A stretch of DNA of 64,000 nt from assembly GCF_902493135.1 (NCBI RefSeq), contig NZ_CABUOD010000007.1, positions 1 through 64,000 on the forward strand, written 5' to 3'. The DNA is from an uncultured Parabacteroides sp. GTDB lineage: Bacteria > Bacteroidota > Bacteroidia > Bacteroidales > Tannerellaceae. The notes under the pieces are model-generated. The model did no database searches. It was not told the origin of the DNA and worked only from the letters and a program-made list of their open reading frames with translations. Made by a program: the position numbers and the translations under genes. Of this stretch, positions 34,648 through 44,512 are shown piece after piece; the stretch's first letter is position 1, and each line of letters opens with the position of its first letter.

Positions 34648-35508
34648 CTATATCAGTTTGAGTTCTTTTAGAAAGTCGGGGATACATTGTTCAAAATTAA
34701 CACCAAAACGGTAATCTGTTTTTGCATTATATGTCCGGCGTATGCTGTCGGCTGTGAAGTTCACGGCTATCTGTGCTGATTCGTTCAAGCTGAAGTCATT
34801 CAGCAGGCCGGATAACAGGGCGCTTGCAAAAACATCGCCTGTCCCGTGGTAACTTCCTGGTATCCTTTCGGTAAACAGGTAGTCTGCCGAATCATTTCTT
34901 TTGTCATAGGTCGCCGCTCCCAATTTCTTTTCTTCAAAGTACACACCGGTCAGTACGATCTTTTCCGGTCCGAGCTTGCTAAGTTTTTTTAAGATTTTCT
35001 CAATGTATGCCTGCGTATAGGGACCGGGATGGTAACTTTCTTCCAATAATAAGGCTGCTTCGGTCAGGTTAGGGACGATGATGTCCGCCTTTTTGCATAA
35101 GGATCGCATGCCTGCGGCAAATTCAGGCTGGAATATGCGGTATAGTTCGCCATTGTCCGCCATTACCGGATCTACCAGGATCAGGTTGTTTTTGGATCTG
35201 AATAGTTCGAAGAACTCCTTGACGAGATCCAGTTGTTCGAACGAGCCTAAGAAACCGCTGTAGGTCGCGTCGAATTGTATGTCGAGCGATTTCCAGTGCT
35301 GCATAAAAGCCCGCATGTCGCTTGTCAGGTCGCGGTAAGTGTATCCGCTGATTCCTCCTGTGTGAGTCGATAATATGGCGGTCGGCATGGCGCACGCTTC
35401 TATTCCGGCGGCGGAAAGGATAGGCAAAGCAACAGTTAGAGAGCATTTTCCGAATCCGGACAAATCATGTATGGCAGCCACACGTTTTTGATAATCTTTA
35501 TTTTCCAT
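34648..35508 (-). CDS. Pyridoxal/pyridoxamine kinase, PdxY-like
   Basis: A 286-aa ribokinase-superfamily enzyme that phosphorylates the 5'-OH of vitamin B6 vitamers. Visible motifs are HDLSGFGKCSLTVALPIL at the N-terminus, DPVMADNGELY (about 112-122) and the anion-hole/catalytic Asp motif GTGDVFASALLSGLL (about 217-231). Length is right for PdxY/PdxK. A phosphomethylpyrimidine kinase (ThiD) is less likely given the GFGKCS start. The PanE-like gene follows 50 bp downstream on the same strand. Confidence 0.85.
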   Translation of the reverse strand: MENKDYQKRVAAIHDLSGFGKCSLTVALPILSAAGIEACAMPTAILSTHTGGISGYTYRDLTSDMRAFMQHWKSLDIQFDATYSGFLGSFEQLDLVKEFFELFRSKNNLILVDPVMADNGELYRIFQPEFAAGMRSLCKKADIIVPNLTEAALLLEESYHPGPYTQAYIEKILKKLSKLGPEKIVLTGVYFEEKKLGAATYDKRNDSADYLFTERIPGSYHGTGDVFASALLSGLLNDFSLNESAQIAVNFTADSIRRTYNAKTDYRFGVNFEQCIPDFLKELKLI

Positions 35509-35582
35509 TTGTATGTTATGACTTTATTTTTCTATAACAACAAAAAATATTTCCGATTTGTTATTAGAGAAATAGATAGGCT
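35509..35582. promoter_or_regulatory. Divergent promoter region pdxY / msrAB
   Basis: This 74-bp AT-rich gap must hold promoters for both directions. A TATTTTTTG sequence on the minus strand is one base too long for the TAnnTTTG consensus. No clear plus-strand box was found. Confidence 0.3.
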
Positions 35583-36647
35583 ATGAGAAATATTGCTATT
35601 ATTGTACTGTTATTGGCATGTGTCAGTGTGGCTGGCAACGCCGGGAACAGGAAAGAGTTTGATTTAATGAAACAAGAAAATATGAAGATGAAAGACAAGG
35701 CTGAGATATATCTGGCAGGCGGTTGTTTCTGGGGTACGGAACATTTCCTGAAACAGATCAGAGGTGTGGAACAAACGGAAGTCGGTTATGCCAACAGTCA
35801 AGTTCCCAATCCTACCTATAAAGAGGTATGTACCGGGAATACCGGAGCGGTAGAAACGGTGAAAGTCGTTTATGATCCGCAAACGGCCGGTCTGGATCTA
35901 TTGTTGAATCTATACTTTCAGACGATAGATCCGACCAGTGTCAACCGTCAGGGCGGAGATAGCGGTTTGCAATATCGCACGGGGATTTATTATACCGATG
36001 AAGAAGACGTTCCGGTGATCGAAGCCGCCATTAAGGAGCTGGCAAAGGACTATGCGAAGCCGATCGCCATCGAGGTGATGCCACTCGTTAATTTTTATGC
36101 TGCGGAAGACTACCATCAGGATTATTTGGATAAGAATGCAGGCGGTTATTGCCACATTCATCCGAAATTGTTCGAATTGGCGCGGAAAGCAAATGCCCGT
36201 CCTGTTTATGCAAAGCCGGATGATGTGGCTCTTAAGAATAAACTTTCGGACATACAGTATGCCGTAACGCAAAAAAATGCCACGGAGTCCGCATTCCGCA
36301 ATGAGTACTGGAATGAGCATAGGGAAGGAATTTATGTCGATATTACGACCGGCGAACCGCTTTTCGTATCCACCGATAAGTTTGATTCCGGCTGTGGCTG
36401 GCCCAGTTTTTCCAAACCGATCGATAAGCAACTGATTGTCGAAAAGCCGGATACTTCGCATGGAATGATCCGGACGGAAGTACGCAGCCGGATGGGGGAT
36501 GCTCATTTAGGCCATGTCTTTTCGGATGGTCCTGCCGATAAAGGAGGTCTGCGGTATTGTATAAACAGCGCTTCACTGCGGTTTGTCCCGAAAGAAAAGA
36601 TGAAAGAAGAAGGTTATGGAGATTATTTGCCCCTTCTGAATAAATAA
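35583..36647 (+). CDS. msrAB: Bifunctional peptide-methionine sulfoxide reductase MsrA/MsrB
   Basis: A 354-aa fusion repairing both stereoisomers of methionine sulfoxide. A signal-like N-terminus (IAIIVLLLACVSVAGNAG) suggests export, so it protects envelope proteins. The MsrA domain (about 40-200) has the catalytic motif GGCFWGTEH and GGYCHIHP. The MsrB domain (about 215-350) has SGCGWPSFSKP, HLGHVFSDGP and the catalytic Cys in RYCINSASLRF. The usual zinc-binding C-X2-C pairs of MsrB are absent: EGIYVDITTGEPLF stands where one pair would be, so this is the zinc-free form. It is monocistronic with a good terminator behind it. Confidence 0.92.
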   Translation: MRNIAIIVLLLACVSVAGNAGNRKEFDLMKQENMKMKDKAEIYLAGGCFWGTEHFLKQIRGVEQTEVGYANSQVPNPTYKEVCTGNTGAVETVKVVYDPQTAGLDLLLNLYFQTIDPTSVNRQGGDSGLQYRTGIYYTDEEDVPVIEAAIKELAKDYAKPIAIEVMPLVNFYAAEDYHQDYLDKNAGGYCHIHPKLFELARKANARPVYAKPDDVALKNKLSDIQYAVTQKNATESAFRNEYWNEHREGIYVDITTGEPLFVSTDKFDSGCGWPSFSKPIDKQLIVEKPDTSHGMIRTEVRSRMGDAHLGHVFSDGPADKGGLRYCINSASLRFVPKEKMKEEGYGDYLPLLNK

Positions 36648-36667
36648 AATCAGGCTTATGTATCGGA

Positions 36668-36718
36668 TGAGGCAGTGTCAGGATTCTTTTGTTTCCCTGG
36701 ACACTGCCTCATGTTTTT
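36668..36718. terminator. Bidirectional terminator after msrAB
   Basis: TGAGGCAGTGTC (36668-36679) pairs with GACACTGCCTCA (36700-36711), followed by six T on the plus strand. It separates two convergent genes. Confidence 0.82.
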
Positions 36719-37899
36719 TATTGATTGTTCGAGAACATCCAAGTCCATTTATGCCAGATGCTTTCCAAGGGACCTTGTTTGTGGCTTGCCAGCCACCATT
36801 TGCAGAACGAAACTTGTAACAGGAAAAGGGCGAACCCGATCAGCAAACTTATTGTATAGCCGCAATAAGGAGCCAAATATAGCCCGAACGGGAAATAGAT
36901 AATCGCTCCCATGATCGATTGCGTAATATAGTTGGTCAGACTCATCTTGCCATAAAAACGCAGAGCCGAAACCGCTTTTCTGAAGCATTCCTTCTGGTAC
37001 AGGATGACAAACGAGGCAACGAGGACGAATGTAAACGCAAATTTCTGCCACATGTCGAAAGCTGTCCCTACGGTTTGCTTGACCAGGGCATTGTCGCCTG
37101 CCATGATCTGTTCCTTTAAAGAATACAAGGGAGCGAAACAGATTGCTGCAATAATAAGAACCTTTACCCAAAAACGCAGGTGTGTTTCGCTTGTAACGAA
37201 TAGTTCTTTTCTGCCGATATAGAGTCCCAACAGGAATAAACCTGCCGTCTGCAGAAAACGTCCGGCTCCGATAGCCCAGTACAAACTTGCTTTTTGTCCT
37301 AACGTGATATTACCCCAGATGAAGTCCAGAAAATTCCCGGCTTTGGTATATTCGGCGACCTCGCCGTACATGGCGCCTACGCCGAGATCCGGCAGAGCAT
37401 GGGCCGGATTGAGCAGGCTCATGATGTAGTGATACCATTCTATCGGTTGGATTAATAATATAATAGCTGTGATCAAGATCGCTTTGTCACTCCATTTGCG
37501 GACTAAGAATAAAACCAAGCCTACTACGGCAAATAACAACAGTACGTCTCCGGCTGGGAAAAAAGCGGCGTTCAGGGTCGCGAAGCCAAGCAGCAGAACC
37601 AGTCGCCATAAGAAGCGGTAGCCGAAGTCTTTTCCTTTCTTTTCCTGGTTATGACATTGGATATAGAATGTAAACCCGAACAGAAGGGCGAAAATGGCAT
37701 AAGCTTTTCCTGCAAACAGGGAGAAAATGACGTTAAACACTCCGTCGTTAAGGACGGCCAGCCATTCCGGTTGTTCTGTTGGATAGACTGGAAAAATAAA
37801 ATGTTCCAGATTATGCACTAAAATAATTGCCATGACGGCAAATCCTCTTAGTGCATCGACTACTTCAATACGTGGGGTTTTGCTTGCTGATAGTTCCAT
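36718..37899 (-). CDS. DUF418 domain-containing membrane protein
   Basis: A 393-aa integral membrane protein with about nine to ten hydrophobic segments. The N-terminus RIEVVDALRGFAVMAIILVH and the C-terminal DUF418 part (about 230-385, with FYGKMSLTNYITQSIMG and FCKWWLASHKQGPLESIWHK) are diagnostic of the DUF418/YeiB-like family. These are suspected acyl-transfer or transport proteins, but no biochemical role is established. It has its own promoter box at 37927-37934. Confidence 0.85.
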   Translation of the reverse strand: MELSASKTPRIEVVDALRGFAVMAIILVHNLEHFIFPVYPTEQPEWLAVLNDGVFNVIFSLFAGKAYAIFALLFGFTFYIQCHNQEKKGKDFGYRFLWRLVLLLGFATLNAAFFPAGDVLLLFAVVGLVLFLVRKWSDKAILITAIILLIQPIEWYHYIMSLLNPAHALPDLGVGAMYGEVAEYTKAGNFLDFIWGNITLGQKASLYWAIGAGRFLQTAGLFLLGLYIGRKELFVTSETHLRFWVKVLIIAAICFAPLYSLKEQIMAGDNALVKQTVGTAFDMWQKFAFTFVLVASFVILYQKECFRKAVSALRFYGKMSLTNYITQSIMGAIIYFPFGLYLAPYCGYTISLLIGFALFLLQVSFCKWWLASHKQGPLESIWHKWTWMFSNNQ

Positions 37900-37926
37900 A
37901 TAAGTTGTTTGTTAAGTTTCAATGCA

Positions 37927-37976
37927 CAAATATAGGTATTTTGAAATCGAATCACCGTTGTTTTGAAATCAAATCA
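37927..37976 (-). promoter_or_regulatory. DUF418 promoter with two direct repeats
   Basis: On the minus strand TATATTTG (37927-37934) is a -7 box about 28 bp before the start codon. Just upstream of it a 16-bp unit TTTTGAAATCgAATCA occurs twice (37939-37954 and 37961-37976), 22 bp apart, which looks like an activator or repressor site. Confidence 0.55.
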
Positions 37977-37992
37977 GGTTTGCATTGAAAAG

Positions 37993-38026
37993 GGATGCCT
38001 ATCTATCGGAAAAAAGGTAGGCATCC
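37993..38026. other. Hairpin GGATGCCTA / TAGGCATCC
   Basis: A 9-bp perfect inverted repeat with a 16-nt A-rich loop and no T-run. Its function is not clear. Confidence 0.4.
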
Positions 38027-38104
38027 GTTGCCGAAAAGGTGCTGACCTTTTTCCCGATACCCTGTCATTCCTTTGCATCGTTTGGAAGCAGGATTTTCGG
38101 GCAA

Positions 38105-38140
38105 TAAAAAAGCTACAAATCAGCGATTTGTAGCTTTTTA
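38105..38140. terminator. Terminator downstream of tRNA-Ser
   Basis: AAAAAGCTACAAATC-AGC-GATTTGTAGCTTTTT is a perfect hairpin with A/T tails on both sides. On the minus strand it follows the tRNA-Ser gene. Confidence 0.85.
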
Positions 38141-38175
38141 TCCGTTCTTTGACCATTTTTGTCCGGTTAGTTCAG

Positions 38176-38260
38176 CGGAGAAAGAGGGATTCGAACCCCC
38201 GGAACCTCTCGGTTCAACGGTTTTCAAGACCGCCGCAATCGACCACTCTGCCATCTCTCC
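38176..38260 (-). tRNA. tRNA-Ser (UGA anticodon)
   Basis: An 85-nt gene on the minus strand with acceptor stem GGAGAGA / TTTCTCC, discriminator G, the long variable arm typical of serine tRNAs, T-loop GGTTCGAATCC and anticodon loop CTTGAAA, giving anticodon TGA. CCA is not encoded. Confidence 0.95.
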
Positions 38261-38295
38261 AATATGTTGTGCAACCGTTTCTTTTGATTGCGGTG

Positions 38296-38326
38296 CAAAG
38301 GTAGTGATTATTTTCGAATAACCAAA
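38296..38326 (-). promoter_or_regulatory. Promoter of tRNA-Ser
   Basis: On the minus strand TTTG (38323-38326), exactly 19 bp, then TACCTTTG (38296-38303): a full Bacteroidetes consensus promoter about 36 bp before the tRNA. Confidence 0.8.
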
Positions 38327-38407
38327 TTTGGTGATGGGCATTTTTTCTTTTCACTCTAATCTTTTTCTTTTAACCACAGAGAACAAACGTTTGTGTCTTT
38401 TTATTGT

Positions 38408-38415
38408 TATTTTTG
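38408..38415 (+). promoter_or_regulatory. -7 element of the thioredoxin lipoprotein gene
   Basis: TATTTTTG matches TAnnTTTG, with a start near 38421 and a leader of about 30 nt. Confidence 0.5.
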
Positions 38416-38450
38416 TAAGTGGTAATAATTAAAATAGTAATAAGTTTTAT

Positions 38451-38921
38451 ATGAGAAGTTTGAAAAGTCTATTGATGGTTGCGGTCGCACTGGTTTTGGT
38501 TAGTTGTTCCATGTCCGCAAAGCCGGAAAAAAATGAAACGGAAAAGGCATCGGCACAGGGGGAAGTGATTGCTTTGAACAAGGCGGACTTCCTGTCGAAA
38601 GTATATAATTACGAAAAGAATCAGACTCAATGGGTGTACGAAGGAAACAAACCGGCTATTATTGATTTTTATGCAGATTGGTGCGGTCCTTGCAAGAAAG
38701 TATCTCCGATCCTGAAAGAACTGGCTGCACAGTATAAGGACGATATCGTTATTTATAAGATAAATGTAGATAATGAAAAAGAGCTGGCTTCGGCATTCGG
38801 CATACAGAGTATCCCGACGTTGCTGTTCATTCCCAAGACAGGTAAACCCCAGATTGCTCAGGGCGCTTTATCGAAAGAACAGTTTGTAGAGCAGATAGAT
38901 CATTTCTTACTGAAGAAATAA
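38451..38921 (+). CDS. Thioredoxin-like lipoprotein
   Basis: A 156-aa thioredoxin with an N-terminal lipoprotein signal (hydrophobic LLMVAVALVLVSC, lipid-modified Cys19 expected). The thioredoxin fold carries DFYADWCGPCKK with active-site CGPC at 78-81 and the cis-Pro in QSIPTLLF. The WCGPC motif and acidic surface are those of a true thioredoxin rather than a DsbA-type oxidase, so it should reduce disulfides on the periplasmic side of a membrane, possibly of MsrAB or other envelope enzymes (inference). It is monocistronic with a following hairpin. Confidence 0.88.
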   Translation: MRSLKSLLMVAVALVLVSCSMSAKPEKNETEKASAQGEVIALNKADFLSKVYNYEKNQTQWVYEGNKPAIIDFYADWCGPCKKVSPILKELAAQYKDDIVIYKINVDNEKELASAFGIQSIPTLLFIPKTGKPQIAQGALSKEQFVEQIDHFLLKK

Positions 38922-38961
38922 ATTCTTTATATATTCCCGTTAGAAATGTTGCAATTTGGAA

Positions 38962-38996
38962 CGCCTGGTTCTCTTGTAGGATCGGGCGTTTTTTGG
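38962..38996 (+). terminator. Terminator after the thioredoxin gene
   Basis: An AACGCC / GGGCGTT stem with an 18-nt loop is followed by six T. Confidence 0.65.
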
Positions 38997-39031
38997 GGGG
39001 CTTTTGCAAATGCTTGGGAGGAGGGATACAC

Positions 39032-39072
39032 AATAAAAAGAGGGCATCTTTGTGGGGATGTCCTCTCTTTAT
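39032..39072 (-). terminator. Terminator of rpsP
   Basis: AAAGAGGgCATC pairs with GATGtCCTCTcTTT, flanked by A-rich and T-rich ends; on the minus strand it follows the S16 gene by 17 bp. Confidence 0.7.
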
Positions 39073-39088
39073 TTGGCAAAGCCCGAAT

Positions 39089-39637
39089 TTATTCAGCGCT
39101 TTCTGCTGCAGGAGCTTCTTCTGCCGGAGCGGCGGCAGCTGCTTCTTCAGCCTGCTTAGCAGCTTCAGCGGCTGCCAATTCTGCTTTCTTTTTAGCTACG
39201 ATTTCTGCTTTTGCCTTGTTTGCTTCTTTTTCTGCTTCCAGACGAGCTTTTTCTGCAGCTTTTGCAGCTTCGCTATCTTTGTCCTTTACAGCCTGAACAG
39301 AAGCCTGTTTGTTTTTCAACCAAGCCTGAAACTTAGTTTCAGCGGTAGCTTCGTCGAACGCACCCTTCTTAACACCTTCCAATAAGTGTTTTTTCAAGCA
39401 AACACCTTCGCGGGAAAGGATGTTACGAGTGGTATCTGTAGGTTGTGCACCTACCTGTAACCAATACAAAGCTCTTTCGAAGTTCAAATCTACTGTAGCA
39501 GGATTAGTGTTCGGATTATAAGAACCTATCCTTTCAATAAATCTTCCATCACGTGGAGCCCTGCTGTCTGCGATCACGATTTGGTAGAAGGCGTAACCTT
39601 TACGACCGTGTCTTTGCAATCTAATTTTTGTTGCCAT
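39089..39637 (-). CDS. rpsP: 30S ribosomal protein S16
   Basis: A 182-aa S16. The core (about residues 1-85) is clear: KIRLQRHGRKGYAFYQIVIA, DSRAPRDGRFIERIGSYNP and ALYWLQVGAQPTDTTRNIL. About 70-90 extra residues follow, ending in a low-complexity Ala/Glu/Lys tail (about 115-182) predicted to be a long helix, as is usual in Bacteroidetes and absent from the roughly 80-aa E. coli protein. The gene stands alone, without rimM or trmD, and has a full consensus promoter. Confidence 0.95.
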   Translation of the reverse strand: MATKIRLQRHGRKGYAFYQIVIADSRAPRDGRFIERIGSYNPNTNPATVDLNFERALYWLQVGAQPTDTTRNILSREGVCLKKHLLEGVKKGAFDEATAETKFQAWLKNKQASVQAVKDKDSEAAKAAEKARLEAEKEANKAKAEIVAKKKAELAAAEAAKQAEEAAAAAPAEEAPAAESAE

Positions 39638-39676
39638 GTTTGAATAATTAATTTAAGCTGTTTGTATTAGCGGGTG

Positions 39677-39707
39677 CAAAGATAGGGATTTTTATATACA
39701 AAACAAA
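39677..39707 (-). promoter_or_regulatory. Promoter of rpsP
   Basis: On the minus strand TTTG (39704-39707), 19 bp, then TATCTTTG (39677-39684): a perfect Bacteroidetes promoter about 40 bp before the start. Confidence 0.8.
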
Positions 39708-39732
39708 TATATTGAGGAAGAAAATAATTGAT

Positions 39733-39740
39733 TATCTTTG
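39733..39740 (+). promoter_or_regulatory. -7 element of the GH43 gene
   Basis: TATCTTTG matches TAnnTTTG, with an ATTG 18 bp upstream as partial -33. It lies back to back with the rpsP promoter and favours the ATG at 39786 over 39738. Confidence 0.6.
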
Positions 39741-39785
39741 CATGCGTGTGAAATTCTCAATTATCAAATAATAAACGGATACATT

Positions 39786-40727
39786 ATGAAGACGAATACG
39801 TTAAAGAAAATGCTATTGATGCTGTTGTGTGTTGTTTCGGTAAGTATGACTGCCCTGGGGAAAGAGCCGGTTTCGGATGTGTTGCCGATTGCTGATCCTT
39901 ATATCCTGTTTTATAACGATACCTATTATGCCTATGGAACATCCCGTGCGGACGGTTTCGAGGTGTACAGTTCTAAAGACTTGAAATCGTGGGAGCGTTC
40001 TCCGCGCCTGGCACTGAGTAAGGAAGATTCTTACGGGGATAAATGGTTTTGGGCGCCGGAAGTCTACTATGTGGAGAAGGATAAGAAATTTTATATGTTC
40101 TATTCGGTAGAGGAACATGTTTGTGTTGCCACGGCCGATTCCCCTTTCGGCCCGTTCGTGCAGGATGAAAAGAAGCCGATCCGGGAAGAGAAAGGAATCG
40201 ATACCTCCGTCTTTTTCGATGAGGACGGGAAGGCCTATCTTTATTTTGTCCGCTTTACAAACGGCAATGTGATTTGGTGTGCCGAGTTGAAAGATAATCT
40301 GAAAGAGATCAAGGAAGAAACATTGACGCAATGCGTCGAGGCCGCCGAACCGTGGGAGTTAGTATTCGGGAAGGTTGCCGAAGGTCCTTCCGTCGTCAAG
40401 CGGGACGGGCTTTATTATATGCTCTATTCCGCCAATGACTTCAGAAGCCAGGATTATGCCGTAGGTTATGCAACATCGGATTCCCCTCTCGGCCCGTGGA
40501 AGAAAAGCGGGAAAAATCCGCTTCTGCATAAAGTGGAAGAGCTTGTCGGAACCGGCCACGGCGCACCGTTCCTGGATAGGGCGGGCAGATACCGCTACAT
40601 TTTTCATGCCCATAAGAGCCGGACGGAGGTGAACCAACGGAATTCTTATATAATCGATATGTCCCTGACAGGTAAGGACCGTGTTTCGATCGGCGGCGGC
40701 TTGATACGGCCGGAAGTCGTGAAGTAA
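39786..40727 (+). CDS. Glycoside hydrolase family 43 protein
   Basis: A 313-aa secreted five-bladed beta-propeller glycosidase. The signal peptide is MLLMLLCVVSVSMTALG. The three catalytic carboxylates of GH43 can be seen: Asp in IADPYILFYND (general base, about residue 37), Asp in KGIDTSVFFDEDG (pKa modulator, about 138) and Glu in VAEGPSVVKRDGLYYM (general acid, about 200). Family members are beta-xylosidases and alpha-L-arabinofuranosidases; which one this is cannot be told. It stands apart from the arabinose locus 9 kb away but could serve the same substrates. Confidence 0.87.
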   Translation: MKTNTLKKMLLMLLCVVSVSMTALGKEPVSDVLPIADPYILFYNDTYYAYGTSRADGFEVYSSKDLKSWERSPRLALSKEDSYGDKWFWAPEVYYVEKDKKFYMFYSVEEHVCVATADSPFGPFVQDEKKPIREEKGIDTSVFFDEDGKAYLYFVRFTNGNVIWCAELKDNLKEIKEETLTQCVEAAEPWELVFGKVAEGPSVVKRDGLYYMLYSANDFRSQDYAVGYATSDSPLGPWKKSGKNPLLHKVEELVGTGHGAPFLDRAGRYRYIFHAHKSRTEVNQRNSYIIDMSLTGKDRVSIGGGLIRPEVVK

Positions 40728-40744
40728 GCCTTCCCTTTCGGCCG

Positions 40745-40778
40745 GGATGGCAAAGCACGGTCGGTTAGTTTGCCATCC
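40745..40778 (+). other. Hairpin after the GH43 gene
   Basis: A perfect 10-bp inverted repeat (GGATGGCAAA / TTTGCCATCC) with a 14-nt loop, without T-run, 17 bp after the stop. It may protect the mRNA 3' end. Confidence 0.5.
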
Positions 40779-40850
40779 TGTACCTGTTGGGCGGAATTTT
40801 ATATAACTGTCCAAAGGCAAATCGGCCGTATCTCTGTCTTTTCCTTGACC

Positions 40851-40890
40851 TCTTCCAATAATTAGAAAACCTTGTCAAATCATTGGACAG
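40851..40890 (+). promoter_or_regulatory. Orphan pair of the 19-bp permease-type palindromes
   Basis: TTGTCAAATCATTGGACAG (40872-40890) fits the palindrome found before the permease operons, and a decayed partner TCTTCCAATAATTAGAAAA (40851-40869) sits at the standard 2-bp spacing. The sigma-54 GG expected at 40946 is missing; a dispersed repeat begins there instead. Confidence 0.6.
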
Positions 40891-40940
40891 TGGTGAATCA
40901 AATGGGTGCTTATTGTCATTTTCCCAAAAACGACATTGGC

Positions 40941-41103
40941 TCAAAACGAAACTCTACCGCATCTAATTCGATTTTCTACCCCATTTAGTTCAAATTACCC
41001 GCAGGGGTAATATTTTTTAACAAACAGCTGATTTTGTATGTTTTTATGGATCAGCTATTTGTGATAAATATGCGTTTAAGGGGGGATATTGTCGTTTTTT
41101 TGT
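40941..41103. repeat. Dispersed non-coding repeat, copy 2
   Basis: It resembles 24376-24540 over about 160 bp: the first about 90 bp nearly identical, then a diverged middle and the conserved GGGGGATATTGTCGTTTTTTT end. It fills the gap between GH43 and the ABC-F gene and contains no gene. Confidence 0.6.
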
Positions 41104-41198
41104 GAATTTAATGTCCCGGAAAGCGGAAAAATCCTCGGCCCTTTGAATGTGGTCTGAGGGTGAATGACGCACGATTATTATCATTCCTATTTATTTAT

Positions 41199-41206
41199 TA
41201 CCTTTG
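41199..41206 (+). promoter_or_regulatory. -7 element of the ABC-F gene
   Basis: TACCTTTG matches TAnnTTTG; start near 41212 and a leader of about 33 nt, which supports the ATG at 41245 rather than one at 41164. Confidence 0.55.
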
Positions 41207-41244
41207 CCGCTCGTTTTATAAAAGCAATACATTATATATATTAT

Positions 41245-42878
<1,634 letters not shown>

Positions 42879-42882
<4 letters not shown>

Positions 42883-44357
42883 ATCCGTATTCCCAGTCCG
42901 AGCATCAGGTCGTAAGTGGAATAGTCCACCCGGGGATAATACCTGTAGTTTGTCCGTCGGGAGAAATAGCGGTTCGTCAGGGTGATGTTCCACTTGTCCT
43001 TCAATAGATAAGCCAGTTTCATCGAGAAGATGGTCAGGCGTGCGTTCCCGGCATCGCCTTGGATGTTCAGGGTGGTGGGGTCTGCCTGCGACCAGTCGAT
43101 ATCCGGATCGTATCCTTTCCAGGTAAAGATATGATAGTTTTCCATGTTGAGCAGGAACGCCAATCGTTTGTTGTAGATGATGCCCGCACCGGCCTTGGTG
43201 CTGTAGCCGCTCCCTAAGTTATAATCCCGTTCGCCGAGCAGCATGTAATCCGACAGGCTGGCTCCTAAAGCTACGCCGTTTGCATACAGTTCGGCATAGA
43301 TATCAGCTTTGTCTCCCGGTGTGGCCTGCTTGTAATAGATCAAGCCGGCTCCTGCTGCTGCCGGTGCCGCGATGCGGTAGGGAGGAACGGTGAGGTCGCT
43401 CCCGTTGCGGAGTTCCGAGTTATAGAAGTCGAAATGTTGGAAAAATCCGGCGGAAAGGGAACGCGCTTCCTTCGTCCAAACAGTTTTCCCCCACAAGGCC
43501 CCGATGGCATTGACCTGGCTGACGACGGGCTGTGCTGAGAATAGATCCATTCCGAAGTTGAAACGGAACCATTCGTAGGGAGAATAAAAATCATCGTTGA
43601 TCGGATTCCCGTAGTTGATGCGGAGATTGATGTTCAAACTCGTTGTCCCTCGTTTCGAACCTTCCTGCTCTGCCAGGAAGCGGGGACCCATCGTGACGAT
43701 GAAGTTGACGGGGACGGAAGAATAGGTTCGTCCTTTTGAAGAACTGTGCCGCCAGGCTTCCCCCGAAATGATGCGGTTGAAGGCGCGGACCGGCGACAAG
43801 ACGCCCGCCAACACCTCGCGCCCCACGCGTTCGGCTCCCGACGAGCGGTTATCGATGAACAGGTCGGACAGCCGGTAGGTGATTTCACCCAGTTCGATTC
43901 CTCCGAACGTCGTCGCCAGCATGTCGTTGATCGAAGGCGGTTCGTTCTCCATAAAGAACTCCCACATCAGGCTGCCGCCGGCCGCAAAAGGGGCGGATTG
44001 CCAGAAGTTCATCCCGTTGCTGCGGGCTGCGTTGAAATAGAGCGAACCGTGGTAGGGATGGGAGAACAGGTTCGTCGTGAACTGGTCGGTGTCCCATACC
44101 GGACCTTTTTTGAAATTGCTTTTGATCGTATGTCCGTTGATATAGGCCCAGTCCTCTTTTACGATATACCGGTCGAAGCTCCAGACGACCATATTGAGCC
44201 CGAATGTTTCGAGCGCCGCTTTCCAGGGTCGGCGGGGCTGGAATAGGGTTGTGTCGCTTATGTAATGACGATATTTTATTTGAGGTATGTATTCTTGTCC
44301 CCATATCCATGAAGACGAAAGCAGACAAACGAGACCGGTTAATATAAATTTCTTCAT
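42879..44357 (-). CDS. DUF3943 domain-containing outer-envelope protein
   Basis: A 492-aa protein with a signal peptide (ILTGLVCLLSSSWIWGQ). The central part, with NLFSHPYHGSLYFNAARSNGMNFW and TTFGGIELGEITYRLSDL, is the DUF3943 signature. The C-terminal half has alternating polar/aromatic strands and ends with a short strand (YDLMLGLGIRI), suggesting a beta-barrel in the outer membrane. Function unknown. It overlaps the ABC-F gene tail to tail (shared CTAA), so there is no room for a terminator between them. Confidence 0.78.
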
Positions 44358-44490
44358 TATTCCTTAATTAGATAATCATCAGCACTTTTTTGAATGCAAA
44401 CTTATATATAATTAACAGCCGGATATTCGTTTGGTTTAAATTATTATCAGGTCGTCTCGATAGAAAACCGCAACATTGCGAGGAAATACT

Positions 44491-44498
44491 TATTTTTG
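44491..44498 (+). promoter_or_regulatory. -7 element of the TRIC channel gene
   Basis: TATTTTTG matches TAnnTTTG; the start near 44504 leaves a leader of only about 10 nt before the ATG at 44513, which excludes the earlier in-frame start at 44390. Confidence 0.55.
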
Positions 44499-44512
44499 CA
44501 GAAAAAATCAAA

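Noticed and set aside
38383..38394. The palindrome ACAAACGTTTGT upstream of the thioredoxin gene as an operator
   Set aside because: It is short, single and unsupported by repeats elsewhere in the window.
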